A stretch of 41,855 nucleotides of DNA from Bacteroidota bacterium (GCA_015661185.1 JACVXU010000018.1:1-41855); one strand, 5' to 3'. Counted from the first letter of the stretch, positions 17,972-28,288 are shown. The notes: generated from the letters alone by a model not told the origin. Numbers and translations are program-made.

Positions 17972-19387
17972 ATGAATCTCCTGAATAACGGCTCCGGAAT
18001 CTATACGGACTACTACCAGTTGACGATGGCTCAAGGGTACTTCCTGACCGGGCGCACGGATGCCGTCAGCTGCTTCGACTATTTCTTCCGGGAAAACCCT
18101 TTCCACGGCGGCTATGTCCTCTTTGCAGGTCTCACAGACGTTCTGGAGATGATCGAAGGATTCTCCTTCAGTGACGAGATGATTGAATACTTGAGGCCAC
18201 TCGGATTCAACGATGATTTTCTCCGGTATCTCCGGACGTTCAAGTTCCGTGGCACGATCACGTCGGTCCGGGAGGGGGAGGTTGTGTTCCCCTTGGAGCC
18301 TCTGCTGCGCATCGAAGGAACGCTCATCGAAGCGCAGATTGTGGAAACGTTGCTGTTGAACATTTTGAATTTTGAGTCGTTGATTGCGACGAAAGCCTCT
18401 CGTGTGAAAGCTGCGGCAGGAGGCCGTCGCGTAGTGGATTTCGGACTCAGGCGGGCGCAGGGGCTGGGAGGAATTCATGCAACGAAAGCTGCAATCATTG
18501 GAGGGATTGACGCAACGTCGAATGTGTTCGCAGCTTTTCACAACGGCTTTGAAGTCTCCGGAACACAGGCGCATTCGTGGGTCCAGAGTTTCAACGATGA
18601 ACTGACTGCCTTCCGGAAATACGCTGAGGTCTACCCAGATCGATGCATACTCCTCGTGGATACCTATAATACCCTCCGAAGCGGACTGCCCAATGCTATC
18701 ACAGTCGGAAAGGAGCTGGAGGAACGAGGGCATCATTTGATGGCGATCCGTCTGGATAGCGGTGATCTTGCCTATCTCTCGAAGCACGCCAGGAATATGC
18801 TCGACCAGGCAGGACTTCCGTATGTCAAAATCACTGTCTCCAACCAGCTCGACGAATACGTTATCCGGAGCTTGCTGGAAGATCAGGGGGCTCCGATCGA
18901 CATATTCGGCGTGGGGACGAGGCTCATAACGGGCCAGCCTGCGGCAGCATTGGACGGGGTGTACAAGTTGAGCATGTGCGATCGCGAACCGCGGCTCAAG
19001 TTCTCGGAAAACTACACAAAGCTTACACTCCCCGGTGTGAAGACTATCTACCGGTTCCTGAACGAAGAAGGGCTCTTCTCTGCCGATGGAGTGACGCTGG
19101 ATGGAGAGCCGCAGCCGGAGAGTATTTTCCATCCATTTTTCCCCGAGCAGAGGAGTTCACTGAAACACTGCACGTCCGAGGTGTTGATGCAAAAAGTGAT
19201 GGACGGGGGAAGAACGATCGTCAAAAGCTCTGCGCAGGAAAGCGCACAGTATGCTCAAAAGAGGCTCTCGCACCTTGCGGGAGAGCACAAGCGTTTTGAA
19301 TTTCCGCACATCTATCGGGTTGGCATCTCGCAAAAGCTACTGAGCTTGCGGGCGAAACTTGTTGAGGAGCTGCAACAGAAATTCTGA
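17972..19387 (+). CDS. pncB: Nicotinate phosphoribosyltransferase
   Basis: This enzyme joins nicotinate and PRPP to form nicotinate mononucleotide in the Preiss-Handler route of NAD salvage. The 471-residue protein starts with GIYTDYYQLTMAQGYF, which is typical of the family, and has VDFGLRRAQG (near 148), AIRLDSGDLAYLS (PRPP/phosphate region) and FGVGTRLITG. The length matches the bacterial/eukaryotic longer form. It is followed 31 bases later by the nicotinamidase gene pncA, so the pair converts nicotinamide to NaMN in two steps. Confidence 0.95.
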   Translation: MNLLNNGSGIYTDYYQLTMAQGYFLTGRTDAVSCFDYFFRENPFHGGYVLFAGLTDVLEMIEGFSFSDEMIEYLRPLGFNDDFLRYLRTFKFRGTITSVREGEVVFPLEPLLRIEGTLIEAQIVETLLLNILNFESLIATKASRVKAAAGGRRVVDFGLRRAQGLGGIHATKAAIIGGIDATSNVFAAFHNGFEVSGTQAHSWVQSFNDELTAFRKYAEVYPDRCILLVDTYNTLRSGLPNAITVGKELEERGHHLMAIRLDSGDLAYLSKHARNMLDQAGLPYVKITVSNQLDEYVIRSLLEDQGAPIDIFGVGTRLITGQPAAALDGVYKLSMCDREPRLKFSENYTKLTLPGVKTIYRFLNEEGLFSADGVTLDGEPQPESIFHPFFPEQRSSLKHCTSEVLMQKVMDGGRTIVKSSAQESAQYAQKRLSHLAGEHKRFEFPHIYRVGISQKLLSLRAKLVEELQQKF

Positions 19388-19418
19388 TCCCAATCCTGAT
19401 CCCATAGAGGAGAAAAAG

Positions 19419-19961
19419 ATGAAGGGTCTGTTGATCGTCGATGTACAGAATGACTTCTGCCCGGGAGGTGCCCTCGCCGTGCCGGAAGGTGACAGGGTGG
19501 TACCTGTCATCAATCGCCTGCTGAGTCATTTCGACGTGGTGGTCGCATCCAAAGACTGGCATCCTCCGAAGTCAGTCCATTTCGATACATGGCCGCCGCA
19601 TTGTGTCCAGAACACGAACGGGGCAGAGTTCCATCCTCAACTTCAAAGCGACAGCATACAGCAAGTATTTCTCAAGGGAACAAGAGACAAGGATGACGGA
19701 TACTCGGCCTACGAGGCGACAAATCTGGATTTATATGCGTACCTGAAGGAGAGAAATGTAACGGATCTCTATGTGACAGGTCTCGCGACTGACTACTGTG
19801 TCAAAGCCTCTGCTTTAGACGCCGCTAGGAAAGGATTCAGCACCTTCGTCGTGACGGACGCCGTGGCTGCTGTGAATGTGAAACCGGACGATGCTCAGAA
19901 GGCACTGGACGAAATGCAGCGCGCGGGGATCATTCTTCTCGACTCCTCTCACATCCGCTGA
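19419..19961 (+). CDS. pncA: Nicotinamidase
   Basis: PncA hydrolyses nicotinamide to nicotinate and ammonia. The 180 residues hold the catalytic triad D8 (VDVQNDF), K86 (FLKGT) and C127 (GLATDYCVKASA), and the metal ligands D46, H48 and H54 (SKDWHPPKSVHF). The ATG at 19419 is chosen because GAGGAG lies six bases upstream and the DVQNDF motif follows at once; a longer frame beginning inside pncB has no support. It feeds nicotinate to PncB, encoded directly upstream. Confidence 0.95.
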   Translation: MKGLLIVDVQNDFCPGGALAVPEGDRVVPVINRLLSHFDVVVASKDWHPPKSVHFDTWPPHCVQNTNGAEFHPQLQSDSIQQVFLKGTRDKDDGYSAYEATNLDLYAYLKERNVTDLYVTGLATDYCVKASALDAARKGFSTFVVTDAVAAVNVKPDDAQKALDEMQRAGIILLDSSHIR

Positions 19962-19982
19962 TACACCTTCGTGCTCAGCGGG

Positions 19983-20014
19983 TTGACATTCTGCATATAA
20001 TCGGTTATTGTCAA
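19983..20014 (+). promoter_or_regulatory. Putative promoter/operator of cstA
   Basis: A perfect -10 box TATAAT (19996-20001) sits at the exact centre of an inverted repeat TTGACA (19983-19988) and TGTCAA (20009-20014). No good -35 box is at the right distance upstream. The arrangement suggests a promoter covered by a dimeric regulator, 65-80 bases before the cstA start. The dyad is only 6 bp per arm, so chance is possible. Confidence 0.4.
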
Positions 20015-20078
20015 ATCAGTTGTGCCACCATCCATTGGAATCGTTGACCATCGGTAAAATCGGATATCGGGAACCCAC

Positions 20079-21932
20079 ATGAATGCTCTCTATCTTCTCC
20101 TGGTCGCTCTCTGTGTCATGGCCATTGCCTATCGGTACTACAGCGCGTTCATTGCCGCGAAGGTGATAGCCCTGGATGACTCCCGTGTGACTCCGGCGCA
20201 TGAACTGAACGATGGGCAGAATTTCCACCCAACGAACAAATGGGTGCTTTTTGGCCACCACTTCGCAGCCATTGCCGGGGCGGGGCCACTTATCGGTCCG
20301 GTTCTCGCGGCGCAATTCGGATATCTTCCCGGTTTTCTCTGGTTGGTCACAGGCGTTGTTCTCGCCGGTGCGGTGCACGATTTCGTAATTCTCGCAGCGT
20401 CGGTCAGAAGAAAGGGGCGATCGCTCGCAAGCATCGCCAGATTTGAGATCAGCCCGCTCGCAGGCATCGTCGGGTCGATCGCCATTCTCATTATTGTCAT
20501 CATCGCACTTGCGGGATTGGGCTTGGCTGTGGTGAATGCCTTGCGGGAAAGCTCGTGGGGGACCTTCACGATCGCAATGACGATTCCTATTGCACTGTTC
20601 GTCGGTCTCTGGATGAACAAGATTCGACCGGGGAAGATCACCGAGGCGAGCATCATTGGCGTCGTCAGCGTGGTGGCTTGTGTCATGCTGGGCAGCTTGA
20701 TTCCGGGATCGTTCCTCGAACCGTACTTCTCCCTTTCTCGCGAAGGCATCATTATCGCAATGGCCATTTACGGATTCATAGCTTCGGTCTTGCCGGTCTG
20801 GTTGCTCCTCGCACCGCGTGACTATCTCAGTTCGTACATGAAAATCGGGACGGTCGCCGCTCTCGTGATCGGGGTCTTCATTGTCGCGCCAGATCTCAAG
20901 ATGGAGGCCGTGACGCAGTACATCCACGGCGGTGGGCCCATCATTCCCGGTACGGTGTACCCCTTCATGTTCATTACGATCGCCTGCGGTGCAATTTCGG
21001 GATTCCACTCGCTTGTTGCATCCGGCACGACGCCGAAAATGTTGAACAAGGAGACAGACGCAAGGATGATTGGGTACGGGGCGATGTTGATGGAGGGACT
21101 GGTCGGGGTCGTCGCCCTCATAGCGGCCTGTTCGCTGTGGCCCGCAGACTACTTCGCGATTAACCTGACGCCTGAGAAATTCAAGACACTGGGGATGACT
21201 GTAGTCAACCTTGATGAATTGCAGCGGGAAGTCGGGGAAATTGTGGCTGGGAGACCAGGTGGAGCAGTCTCTCTCGCAGTTGGATTCGCCCAGATTTTCT
21301 CCGCAATCCCAGGCATGCGCGGCCTGATGTCGTTCTGGTACCATTTTGCGATCATGTTTGAAGCGTTGTTTATTCTCACGACTATTGACGCGGGGACACG
21401 CGTGGCGAGATTCCTTGTCCAGGAGTTTGTCGGAAGGATGTGGAAGCCGTTCGAGCGCACCGACTGGATCCCCGGGGCTCTCATCTCTACGACCGTTGTG
21501 GTCTTTGCGTGGGCCTACTTCATATGGGCGGGGAGTATCAGCACGATCTGGCCGATGTTCGGTACAGCGAACCAACTGCTTGCTGGCGTAGCGCTCGCGG
21601 TCGCTTCATCCGCAATCATCAACGCCGGCAAAGTCAGGTACGTCTGGGTTACTCTGGTTCCAATGCTCTTCGTCTCCATCACAACCCTGGTTGCCGGGTG
21701 GCTCAATATCGTCGACAACTACATCCCGCTCACCGCGAATCCCGGGACTGCTACGCAGGGGTACGTCAACAGCACCCTGACGGTTATCATCATGATCTGT
21801 GCGATCATCATCCTGATCGAAGCATTCAGGCGATGGTACAGAGTCCTCGTGAAGCGGGAGACTTTTGCCGACCAGGAGATGATCTTCGCGACGGAAAAGG
21901 TCACACACCTGCCGGGTGGTGGCTGCTGCTGA
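20079..21932 (+). CDS. cstA: Carbon starvation protein CstA family (peptide/pyruvate transporter)
   Basis: CstA-family proteins are inner-membrane transporters linked to peptide and pyruvate uptake under carbon limitation. The 617 residues show about 15 hydrophobic segments and the conserved N-terminal block [18 protein letters not shown] followed by [20 protein letters not shown], plus [14 protein letters not shown] and the later [11 protein letters not shown] and [10 protein letters not shown] segments. The protein ends in a cysteine pair GGGCC. It is probably a separate transcription unit, given the gap and putative promoter/operator before it. Two hairpins lie just after the stop. Confidence 0.95.
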   Translation: MNALYLLLVALCVMAIAYRYYSAFIAAKVIALDDSRVTPAHELNDGQNFHPTNKWVLFGHHFAAIAGAGPLIGPVLAAQFGYLPGFLWLVTGVVLAGAVHDFVILAASVRRKGRSLASIARFEISPLAGIVGSIAILIIVIIALAGLGLAVVNALRESSWGTFTIAMTIPIALFVGLWMNKIRPGKITEASIIGVVSVVACVMLGSLIPGSFLEPYFSLSREGIIIAMAIYGFIASVLPVWLLLAPRDYLSSYMKIGTVAALVIGVFIVAPDLKMEAVTQYIHGGGPIIPGTVYPFMFITIACGAISGFHSLVASGTTPKMLNKETDARMIGYGAMLMEGLVGVVALIAACSLWPADYFAINLTPEKFKTLGMTVVNLDELQREVGEIVAGRPGGAVSLAVGFAQIFSAIPGMRGLMSFWYHFAIMFEALFILTTIDAGTRVARFLVQEFVGRMWKPFERTDWIPGALISTTVVVFAWAYFIWAGSISTIWPMFGTANQLLAGVALAVASSAIINAGKVRYVWVTLVPMLFVSITTLVAGWLNIVDNYIPLTANPGTATQGYVNSTLTVIIMICAIIILIEAFRRWYRVLVKRETFADQEMIFATEKVTHLPGGGCC

Positions 21933-21957
21933 TCGTTGGTCATTCACCAAAGCACGT

Positions 21958-21991
21958 CCCTCCACGTTGGAGGGTCACGCTTCGTCGTGAC
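21958..21991 (+). terminator. Two adjacent stem-loops after cstA
   Basis: CCCTCCA (21958-21964) pairs with TGGAGGG (21968-21974) across CGT, and GTCACG (21974-21979) pairs with CGTGAC (21986-21991) across a CTTCGT loop. They stand 25 bases after the cstA stop. No T tract follows, so this is a weak terminator or an mRNA-stabilising 3' structure. Confidence 0.4.
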
Positions 21992-22116
21992 CGTTCAAGA
22001 GGTCATACCTCGGGTGTTCCCCCGGCTCTTTCGCAACTTTTACCTCCTTCCATCGTACACATCCGAAGGCACCATCAGTGTGCCGCCAGCTCGCACAGAA
22101 GAAATAACTCTCGATT

Positions 22117-23451
22117 ATGAAGAACGGTGAGTCACTTGCTGCCCCTGCCGCGAATCCGCAAGTAGAAACTCTTACCTTCGATACACACCTTTCCAACCTG
22201 AAGTCCGATTTTATTGCTTTGTGGCAAAGCACCTCCGAAGAATTCCCTCAGTTTGTGAGGGAGTATAACCACGAGGAACAGCGAGCAACTGAGGCAGAGG
22301 TGGAGAAGACAATCCTATCCATGGAGGACTTCGATCTGAATTCCGAAGAAGCCTCAATGCTCCAGTTGCAGCAAGTAAGAGCAGTAGTGCGAAATCTGGT
22401 TGTGCGTTCGCTCGACCCTGAGCATCGTGAGGTCACAGACATGATGCTGCGCGAGTTTTCAGATGCGGGAGACGAGTTTGTGCGCCAGGCGAGGGAGTTT
22501 GATCCCGAGCTCGAAGTCGGTGATGTATTTCAGGCTCTCCGCAATCTCTGGATCATCAACAGCATGCAGGTTGCATTCTCACTGCCCGTGTGCGTGAATC
22601 CATCCGGGCTTGCATATAGCTTGTTGTATCCGTACACGGACAACTTCCTCGATGCTTCGGCAGTTTCCTGGGCTGAGAAGAATGCCTTTCATCGAACGGT
22701 CGCCCGCCGGCTTGCGGGGTTTAGAACGCCGGTCGCAACGAGGCTCGAGTCGAGAGTCTCAGATCTCGTCGAGATGATTGAATCCGAATACACGCGCACA
22801 GCCTATCCGATTGTCTACGAAAGCCTGCTCGCTATCCATCGGGCTCAAGAAAGGAGCCTTCGGCAACAAACCGGGGGGGTAGGCCGGACTCAGCCGGACA
22901 TCCTCGACATCAGCATAGAGAAGGGAGGAGCATCAGTTCTTGCTGACGCGTATCTGGCCAAGGGCTGGCTTGCTCAGGAGGAGGCGGAGTTCGCGTTCGG
23001 ATATGGCGTATTTCTCCAGTTCATCGACGACCTGCAAGACGTTCATGAAGATCTGCGAAACGGTCATCAGACCCTCTTCACGCTGGTTGCAGCCAAAGGA
23101 GCGCTGGACGGGATAACCAACCGCCTTTACCGATTCCTGAACCAGGTTCTCGAATCCTCGGATCTCCACTCTCTCCATCATTCAACACCGCTTGCTGAGC
23201 TCGTAAGCCGGAGTTGTCGCCATCTCATCCTGGAATCGATTGCCCGGAACTCGAAAATGTTCAGCAGCAACTATGTCAGGACCGTCGAAAGGTATTCGCC
23301 GCTCCGATTCGATCAGATACGCAAGATGCACAGAGAGTTGAAGGCAAAGCAGAAACACTTGAGGAAGGTGTTCAAGAACAGGCGAGTCCTCTCAGCGGCA
23401 GCATCGTGTGCAAGACCGACAAAGCCGACGGCAGATTGTGAAACTCGCTAG
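22117..23451 (+). CDS. Class I isoprenoid synthase-like protein
   Basis: A 444-residue, mostly helical soluble protein. Two aspartate-rich motifs are spaced as in class I isoprenoid synthases: YPYTDNFLDAS with D175-N176-x2-D179 (a DNxxD variant of DDxxD) and QFIDDLQDVHEDL with D304-D305-x2-D308. These would bind Mg-diphosphate of a prenyl substrate. The protein is longer than ordinary trans-prenyl chain-length synthases (about 300-330) and lacks their usual FARM context, so it may be a terpene synthase or another divergent branch. The N-terminal 100 and C-terminal 60 residues (basic, KAKQKHLRKVFKNRR) are unassigned. Its stop shares the CTAG tetranucleotide with the stop of the convergent gene. 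Confidence 0.65.
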   Translation: MKNGESLAAPAANPQVETLTFDTHLSNLKSDFIALWQSTSEEFPQFVREYNHEEQRATEAEVEKTILSMEDFDLNSEEASMLQLQQVRAVVRNLVVRSLDPEHREVTDMMLREFSDAGDEFVRQAREFDPELEVGDVFQALRNLWIINSMQVAFSLPVCVNPSGLAYSLLYPYTDNFLDASAVSWAEKNAFHRTVARRLAGFRTPVATRLESRVSDLVEMIESEYTRTAYPIVYESLLAIHRAQERSLRQQTGGVGRTQPDILDISIEKGGASVLADAYLAKGWLAQEEAEFAFGYGVFLQFIDDLQDVHEDLRNGHQTLFTLVAAKGALDGITNRLYRFLNQVLESSDLHSLHHSTPLAELVSRSCRHLILESIARNSKMFSSNYVRTVERYSPLRFDQIRKMHRELKAKQKHLRKVFKNRRVLSAAASCARPTKPTADCETR

Positions 23452-24161
23452 ATGAGCCGGTAGAGATCGACGGCGGGAAGCAGAAGGGCATAAAGAGCCC
23501 ACAATGTGAAGCCGACGCTCAGCGGAACAGTGATGTTGTCATCGATCTTGGTGGAAGCAGCCTCAACAACAGCGCCGACGCCTGCGGCAATGATCCCGAT
23601 CCCATATTCAAGCGCCAGCCCTTCTACTTTAGGGGCAAGAAACACAACAACAATGGCGGACACGAAAAACGCCAGGGTTCCCTCAAGGGATTTCTGGAAG
23701 AATCTTCTCCTGCCGAACCGCCTCCCCACGAGAGCTGATGTAATATCCGAAATGATGAGGATGGCGAATGCATTGACCGCAATGATCTTGGGGAAGATCA
23801 GGACGCAGACAATGGCTGATAGAAGGATGTTCGTCGCCCCGGTCAGCCGCTTTGTCTTGGAATCTGATTCGTGTCGACGCAGAAGCCAGCCGAACCATCG
23901 ATAGAACCACGCTTGCGTTGGCTCATGGTAGAATCTGGCCAGATCAACAACAAAGAAGGCAAGGAACGTTGGCACAAGAAGCTCGAGAGCGAGTTGTTTT
24001 GAAATGAAGAAGTAAATAGTAGGGATGGAAAGCGAGCAGAGGTGAATCAGCTTCCGGATGAATTCGGATCTGTAGTCGATTGTCGCCATCGCGTGAAGGA
24101 GCTCCGGCTCACGCGTACCGTGAGTCGGAGTCTCTTGCACGTCTGAAGGTGTCTCACTCAT
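23448..24161 (-). CDS. CTP-dependent lipid kinase-like membrane protein (Dgk1/SEC59/VTE5 family)
   Basis: A 237-residue polytopic membrane protein with the hallmarks of the family that includes yeast CTP-dependent diacylglycerol kinase, dolichol kinase and plant phytol/farnesol kinase: EFIRKLIHL at the first membrane segment, [25 protein letters not shown] and a late DDNITVPL. These enzymes phosphorylate lipid alcohols with CTP. Its ATG overlaps the ftsH stop (ATGA), so it is translationally coupled as the last gene of the tilS-hpt-ftsH series. The substrate (diacylglycerol, undecaprenol, phytol or geranylgeraniol) cannot be read from the sequence. An alternative start is Met25. Confidence 0.75.
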   Translation of the reverse strand: MSETPSDVQETPTHGTREPELLHAMATIDYRSEFIRKLIHLCSLSIPTIYFFISKQLALELLVPTFLAFFVVDLARFYHEPTQAWFYRWFGWLLRRHESDSKTKRLTGATNILLSAIVCVLIFPKIIAVNAFAILIISDITSALVGRRFGRRRFFQKSLEGTLAFFVSAIVVVFLAPKVEGLALEYGIGIIAAGVGAVVEAASTKIDDNITVPLSVGFTLWALYALLLPAVDLYRLI

Positions 24162-26266
24162 GCAGTCTTCTTCGGCTTGCCGGTATCACCGACTTGCTCC
24201 GACTTTGACTGTGCAGGTTCTGCGTTCTTCGTTTCCGGAGTCTCCGGTTCGCCGTTCTTGCGGCGATCAACGGGGGGAAGCTCCTCCCCGCGGATCAACT
24301 TGTCGATCTCATCCGAATCGAGGATCTCCCGTTCGAGCAATGCGTTCGAGAGTCGGTGAAGCGTCTCGATGTCTTCACGGAGAATTTTCTCCGAGCGCTT
24401 CATTGCCTTCGTGATGATTTTCCTGACTTCCAGGTCGATCGCGATTGCGGTGTTTTCGCTGAAATTACGCGTGCGGGTGATCTCACGCCCCAGGAACAGC
24501 TCCTCTTCCTTCGCACCGTAGGCCAGCGGTCCGAGTTTGTCGCTCATGCCCCACTCGCAAACCATCTTCCTCGCAATCTCCGTGGCGCGTTCAATATCAT
24601 TTCCCGCACCAGTCGTGAGCTGGTTGAAGATAAGCTTTTCCGCAGCGCGGCCGCCAAGAGCATATGTAATCATCGTATCGAGGTAGTCTTTCGAATACGT
24701 GTGCTTCTCGTCGATAGGGAGATACGTTGTGACGCCCAACGCGCGCCCGCGTGGAATGATCGTGACTTTGTGGACCGGGTCGGCATCGGGAAGATGCTTG
24801 GAGACAAGCACGTGCCCGGATTCATGGTACGCAGTAACACGCTTTTCGCGGTCGGAGATAATCAAACTCTTCCGCTCCATCCCCATCATGACTTTGTCCT
24901 TTGCGGCCTCAAAGTGCTGCATCGATACGACTTTGCAGTTCTGCCGCGCCGCAAGGAGAGCGGCTTCGTTCACGAGGTTTGCGATGTCCGCTCCCGAGAG
25001 TCCTGGCGTTCCTTTTGCAAGGATTTCGACCTTCACGTCCTCGGCCAGGGGAGTGTTCTTTGTGTGAACCCTGAAGATCCCTTCGCGCCCCTTCACATCC
25101 GGCCTGTCGACGACGACCTGCCGGTCAAAGCGGCCCGGTCGCAGCAAGGCGGGGTCAAGCACGTCTGGCCTGTTTGTTGCAGCGATGATAATGACGCCGC
25201 TGTTTTGTTCAAAGCCGTCCATCTCGACGAGAAGTTGGTTGAGGGTCTGCTCCCGCTCGTCATGGCCGCCGCCAAGTCCTGCTCCCCGATGCCGGCCGAC
25301 TGCATCGATCTCATCGATGAAGATGATGCAGGGAGCGCTTTTCTTCCCTTGCTCGAACAGATCCCGGACGCGTGACGCACCAACACCTACGAACATTTCC
25401 ACGAAATCCGCGCCACTGATAGTGAAGAACGGGACCCCCGCTTCGCCCGCGACTGCGCGAGCAAGAAGGGTTTTGCCGGTTCCCGGGGGGCCGAGCAACA
25501 AGACGCCACGGGGGATCTTGCCGCCAAGCTTCTGGAATTTCGTAGGCTCCTTCAGAAACTCAATGATTTCCTGAAGCTCACCCTTCGCCTCGTCAGCACC
25601 TGCAACGTCCTGGAAGGTGATTTTCGACATCCCTTCCGTCAGGAGCTTTGCGCGGCTTTTTCCGAAGCTAAACAGCCCCTTTGTCCCTCCCGCTCCAGCC
25701 TGCATCCGCCTGAAAATGATTAACCAGATCCCGATAAGCAGGATCCAGGGAAGCGTGGATATAAGGAGGCTCGTCCAGGTGTTGTCTTCCTTTACGACGT
25801 TGAATTTAAGACCCTTGGTTGTCCATATGTTGATGACCTCTTCCCCGATCGACGAATAGGGGAGGGTCAACCATACTTTGGTTGCACCGGGCACACGCTT
25901 CTCATTCGACGTAGTGATTTCTGTGGCTTCCTTGAGCTTCCCATGGAAATCGTAGTTGTTGAAATCGGACTTCTTGATCAGTGCTTCCGTGATTTTGCCA
26001 TCACTCAGCAGCTTTTGATATGTCGTGAAGGTAATTTCGTATTCGGTTTCCTCGGTCTGCTTGAAAGCAAGCATTATCAAATAGACTGCCAGCAGGATAC
26101 CAAGCCAGCCGGCGATCATCCGCGCCACTTTATTCCAATTGAAATCATCCTCGCGGACCTGTTTTGGGCCCTTTTTGGGAGCCCGGAGGGGAGGTGTCCG
26201 CCGCTTCAGGCCGCCGTCCTTCTGCTTGTCGTCCGACGGTTCTTCAGTATACCATTTAGAATTCAT
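24158..26266 (-). CDS. ftsH: ATP-dependent zinc metalloprotease FtsH
   Basis: FtsH is a membrane-anchored AAA+ protease that degrades misfolded membrane proteins and regulators. The 702 residues comprise two N-terminal membrane helices (about 45-66 and 180-200) around a periplasmic domain, the AAA+ module with Walker A GPPGTGKT (near 258) and Walker [12 protein letters not shown], the second-region-of-homology arginines, and the zinc site [10 protein letters not shown] (near 478). The ATG at 26266 is preceded by AAGGAG with an 8-base spacing; an in-frame GTG three codons upstream would leave none. The gene lies in the classic order tilS-hpt-ftsH. Confidence 0.97.
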   Translation of the reverse strand: MNSKWYTEEPSDDKQKDGGLKRRTPPLRAPKKGPKQVREDDFNWNKVARMIAGWLGILLAVYLIMLAFKQTEETEYEITFTTYQKLLSDGKITEALIKKSDFNNYDFHGKLKEATEITTSNEKRVPGATKVWLTLPYSSIGEEVINIWTTKGLKFNVVKEDNTWTSLLISTLPWILLIGIWLIIFRRMQAGAGGTKGLFSFGKSRAKLLTEGMSKITFQDVAGADEAKGELQEIIEFLKEPTKFQKLGGKIPRGVLLLGPPGTGKTLLARAVAGEAGVPFFTISGADFVEMFVGVGASRVRDLFEQGKKSAPCIIFIDEIDAVGRHRGAGLGGGHDEREQTLNQLLVEMDGFEQNSGVIIIAATNRPDVLDPALLRPGRFDRQVVVDRPDVKGREGIFRVHTKNTPLAEDVKVEILAKGTPGLSGADIANLVNEAALLAARQNCKVVSMQHFEAAKDKVMMGMERKSLIISDREKRVTAYHESGHVLVSKHLPDADPVHKVTIIPRGRALGVTTYLPIDEKHTYSKDYLDTMITYALGGRAAEKLIFNQLTTGAGNDIERATEIARKMVCEWGMSDKLGPLAYGAKEEELFLGREITRTRNFSENTAIAIDLEVRKIITKAMKRSEKILREDIETLHRLSNALLEREILDSDEIDKLIRGEELPPVDRRKNGEPETPETKNAEPAQSKSEQVGDTGKPKKTA

Positions 26267-26308
26267 ACACTTCACTCCTTCTAACTCATTGTCCCGTGTC
26301 TTCCCGGA

Positions 26309-26863
26309 TCATTCCTGGGGGGCGAGACGATAAATGCTTTTCAAGTTACGAACTTTTTGTGCATAGTCCAAGCCGTACCCGATGACGAATTCTGGCGGGA
26401 TCTCAAAACCCACGTAATCGATCGGGAAATCAACCTTGGCAACCGACTTCTTCAAGAGGAGTGTAACCACCCGGAAGGACGCGGGATTCTCTTTCATAAC
26501 GAGTTTTTTCATAAAGTCGATCGAGATACCAGAGTCGACAACATCTTCCACCACGACGATGTCTCTTCCCTCGACCTGGCAATTGAGGTCCTTCAGTAAG
26601 TGAACCTGGCCCGAGGAGATCTTTGCATCGCCATAACTTGAGAGTTTCAGAAAATCGACTTCACAATCGACTGTAATCTCACGGATCAAGTCGGCAAAGA
26701 AAATAAACGACCCGTTCAGAATGCCGATGAAGATAGGAACCTTCCCATGATAGTCGTTGTTGAGCCGCGCCGCAAGCTCCTTTACCCTGTCATGGATCTG
26801 CTGTTCTGAGAGATACAGGGTGAACTGGTCGTTGTTGATCGTGATGTCGGGGGCCATTATCAT
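26309..26863 (-). CDS. hpt: Hypoxanthine phosphoribosyltransferase
   Basis: Hpt salvages hypoxanthine (and guanine) with PRPP to give IMP/GMP. The 184-residue protein shows GILNGSF (47-53), the PRPP-binding loop EDVVDSGIS (106-114), and a C-terminal VIGYGLDYAQKVRNL typical of the family. The start at 26863 (or Met3) follows the tilS stop by 10 bases; an upstream start at 26917 would overlap tilS and add a non-homologous extension. No Shine-Dalgarno sequence is visible, so coupling to tilS translation is likely. Confidence 0.95.
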   Translation of the reverse strand: MIMAPDITINNDQFTLYLSEQQIHDRVKELAARLNNDYHGKVPIFIGILNGSFIFFADLIREITVDCEVDFLKLSSYGDAKISSGQVHLLKDLNCQVEGRDIVVVEDVVDSGISIDFMKKLVMKENPASFRVVTLLLKKSVAKVDFPIDYVGFEIPPEFVIGYGLDYAQKVRNLKSIYRLAPQE

Positions 26864-26873
26864 ACAGTCGGTT

Positions 26874-28271
26874 TTAGTGAGAGAATATTGTAGAGCCGAA
26901 CTCAAGCCTGACAACACTGCGAGTCCGGTTCGTTACTTTGAACCGCTCATCCAGCCTCTTGCCGCAAATCCATACAATATCGCCATTTGATTCCAGAATC
27001 GGAATCCTTCGCTTCTGCAACAACGAGATCTTTTCATCGACAAAATAGTCACTGATCTTCTTCTTCGAGATCATACCAAGGGGCATAAACCAGTCTCCAT
27101 CCTGCCACGATCTCACCAGGAGATGATCCCCAAGTTTGCCTGCGTCCACAAACTCAACGCCCGGAGTTGCCCCAAGCGTTGGCGGCGGGGGAATTGGCAG
27201 ACTCAGGGAGATCCAGAAATCCTGGAATGGATAACTGTTCCCAAGTGCAACTTCCTGACGCATCGGAGTTTCTTCACTGGGGGAGATAAAACTCAGCCGT
27301 TCTCTGTCCCGATACACGTGAAGATCTTTGGAAAGTTGCAGCTGACTTCCGGTCGTAAGCTCGCACAGCTCGAGCACACGCAGCACCTTCTCTGAATCGA
27401 TCTCCGCCCCGAGCTTCCGGAGCACTTCGAGAACGATCCCTTCCTGCAAGTACTCGGGCTTCGATCGGAGCTTGGTGATATCCAGCGAAAGTTTCCCCTG
27501 CTCATCCTGAATGAGAACGCCCGACAGGATTTGCCGAACCTCGGCTGTGAGCAATTCATCCAGCTGACGCATGAGGCGAGACAACCTGTTCAGGGATGGG
27601 ACGAAATCGAATTCGCCGGAAGACTCCAGCAGCGGGATCACCTCGCGCCGCAGATAATTACGCCTGTATTCGACCGACTCGTTCGAAGAATCCAGCCTGA
27701 AGGCGATCTCGTGTTCCCGAGCGTATTGTTCGATCTGTTTCCGTCGGGTAGTGATGAGCGGGCGAATGATCTTTCCGGGTTCACGTCGAATCGGGATACC
27801 TGCAAGGCCACGAATGCCGGTGCCTCTCAGCGCATTGAGCAAGACGGTCTCGTCATTGTCGTCTGCCTGGTGCGCAGTGGCGACGGAATTAGCACTTCGT
27901 TGCTGCCGTACCCGTTCGAATAATTCGTACCGCAGCTGGCGTGCTGCTTCCTGCTTGGAAATGTGATCGGTGTGTGCGAAGCCGAGAGTATCCACCCGCT
28001 GAAGAACGAACGGGATCTTGAGAGATTCGGCGCTCATCCGAACGAACGCCTCGTCTCCGATCGATTCATCCCCCCGAAGTTGATGATTGACGTGGGCGAC
28101 GACGAGCTTGAGATTCCACGGAGGGGCGAGGCAGGCGAAGAGATGCAACATCGTCATAGAATCAATGCCGCCGCTCACTGCAAGGACAACCGAATCTCCG
28201 CGCCGCACCAATCCAGCAGATTGAAGGAAGCGCTCGAACTGGATCTCAAGCGGATGGTGATGCTGATTCAC
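26874..28271 (-). CDS. tilS: tRNA(Ile)-lysidine synthase TilS
   Basis: TilS adds lysine to C34 of the CAU anticodon of minor tRNA(Ile), changing it to read AUA codons; it is essential in most bacteria. The 465 residues have the PP-loop ATP-binding motif VVLAVSGGIDSMTML (S33-G-G-I-D37-S38), the conserved VAHVNHQLRG block, ATAHQADDNDET and GIRGLAGIP, and a long C-terminal substrate-binding region. The GTG start at 28271 is preceded by a purine-rich AGGGGG five bases upstream. Just upstream, in the same orientation, is a tRNA with a CAU anticodon. Confidence 0.95.
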   Translation of the reverse strand: MNQHHHPLEIQFERFLQSAGLVRRGDSVVLAVSGGIDSMTMLHLFACLAPPWNLKLVVAHVNHQLRGDESIGDEAFVRMSAESLKIPFVLQRVDTLGFAHTDHISKQEAARQLRYELFERVRQQRSANSVATAHQADDNDETVLLNALRGTGIRGLAGIPIRREPGKIIRPLITTRRKQIEQYAREHEIAFRLDSSNESVEYRRNYLRREVIPLLESSGEFDFVPSLNRLSRLMRQLDELLTAEVRQILSGVLIQDEQGKLSLDITKLRSKPEYLQEGIVLEVLRKLGAEIDSEKVLRVLELCELTTGSQLQLSKDLHVYRDRERLSFISPSEETPMRQEVALGNSYPFQDFWISLSLPIPPPPTLGATPGVEFVDAGKLGDHLLVRSWQDGDWFMPLGMISKKKISDYFVDEKISLLQKRRIPILESNGDIVWICGKRLDERFKVTNRTRSVVRLEFGSTIFSH

Positions 28272-28288
28272 CCAAACCCCCTATAAGA

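Noticed and set aside
17915-19132. A 405-codon minus-strand open frame across pncB
   Set aside because: Antisense shadow of an intact pncB with full family motifs; no ribosome binding site or recognisable domain.
20016-21575. A 519-codon open frame on the minus strand across cstA
   Set aside because: It lies fully antisense to a clear CstA gene, is very rich in Arg, Asp and His, has no membrane or domain motifs, and is the usual shadow of biased codon use.
24356-25375. A 339-codon plus-strand open frame across ftsH
   Set aside because: Antisense to the conserved AAA+ and protease domains of FtsH; no motif of its own.
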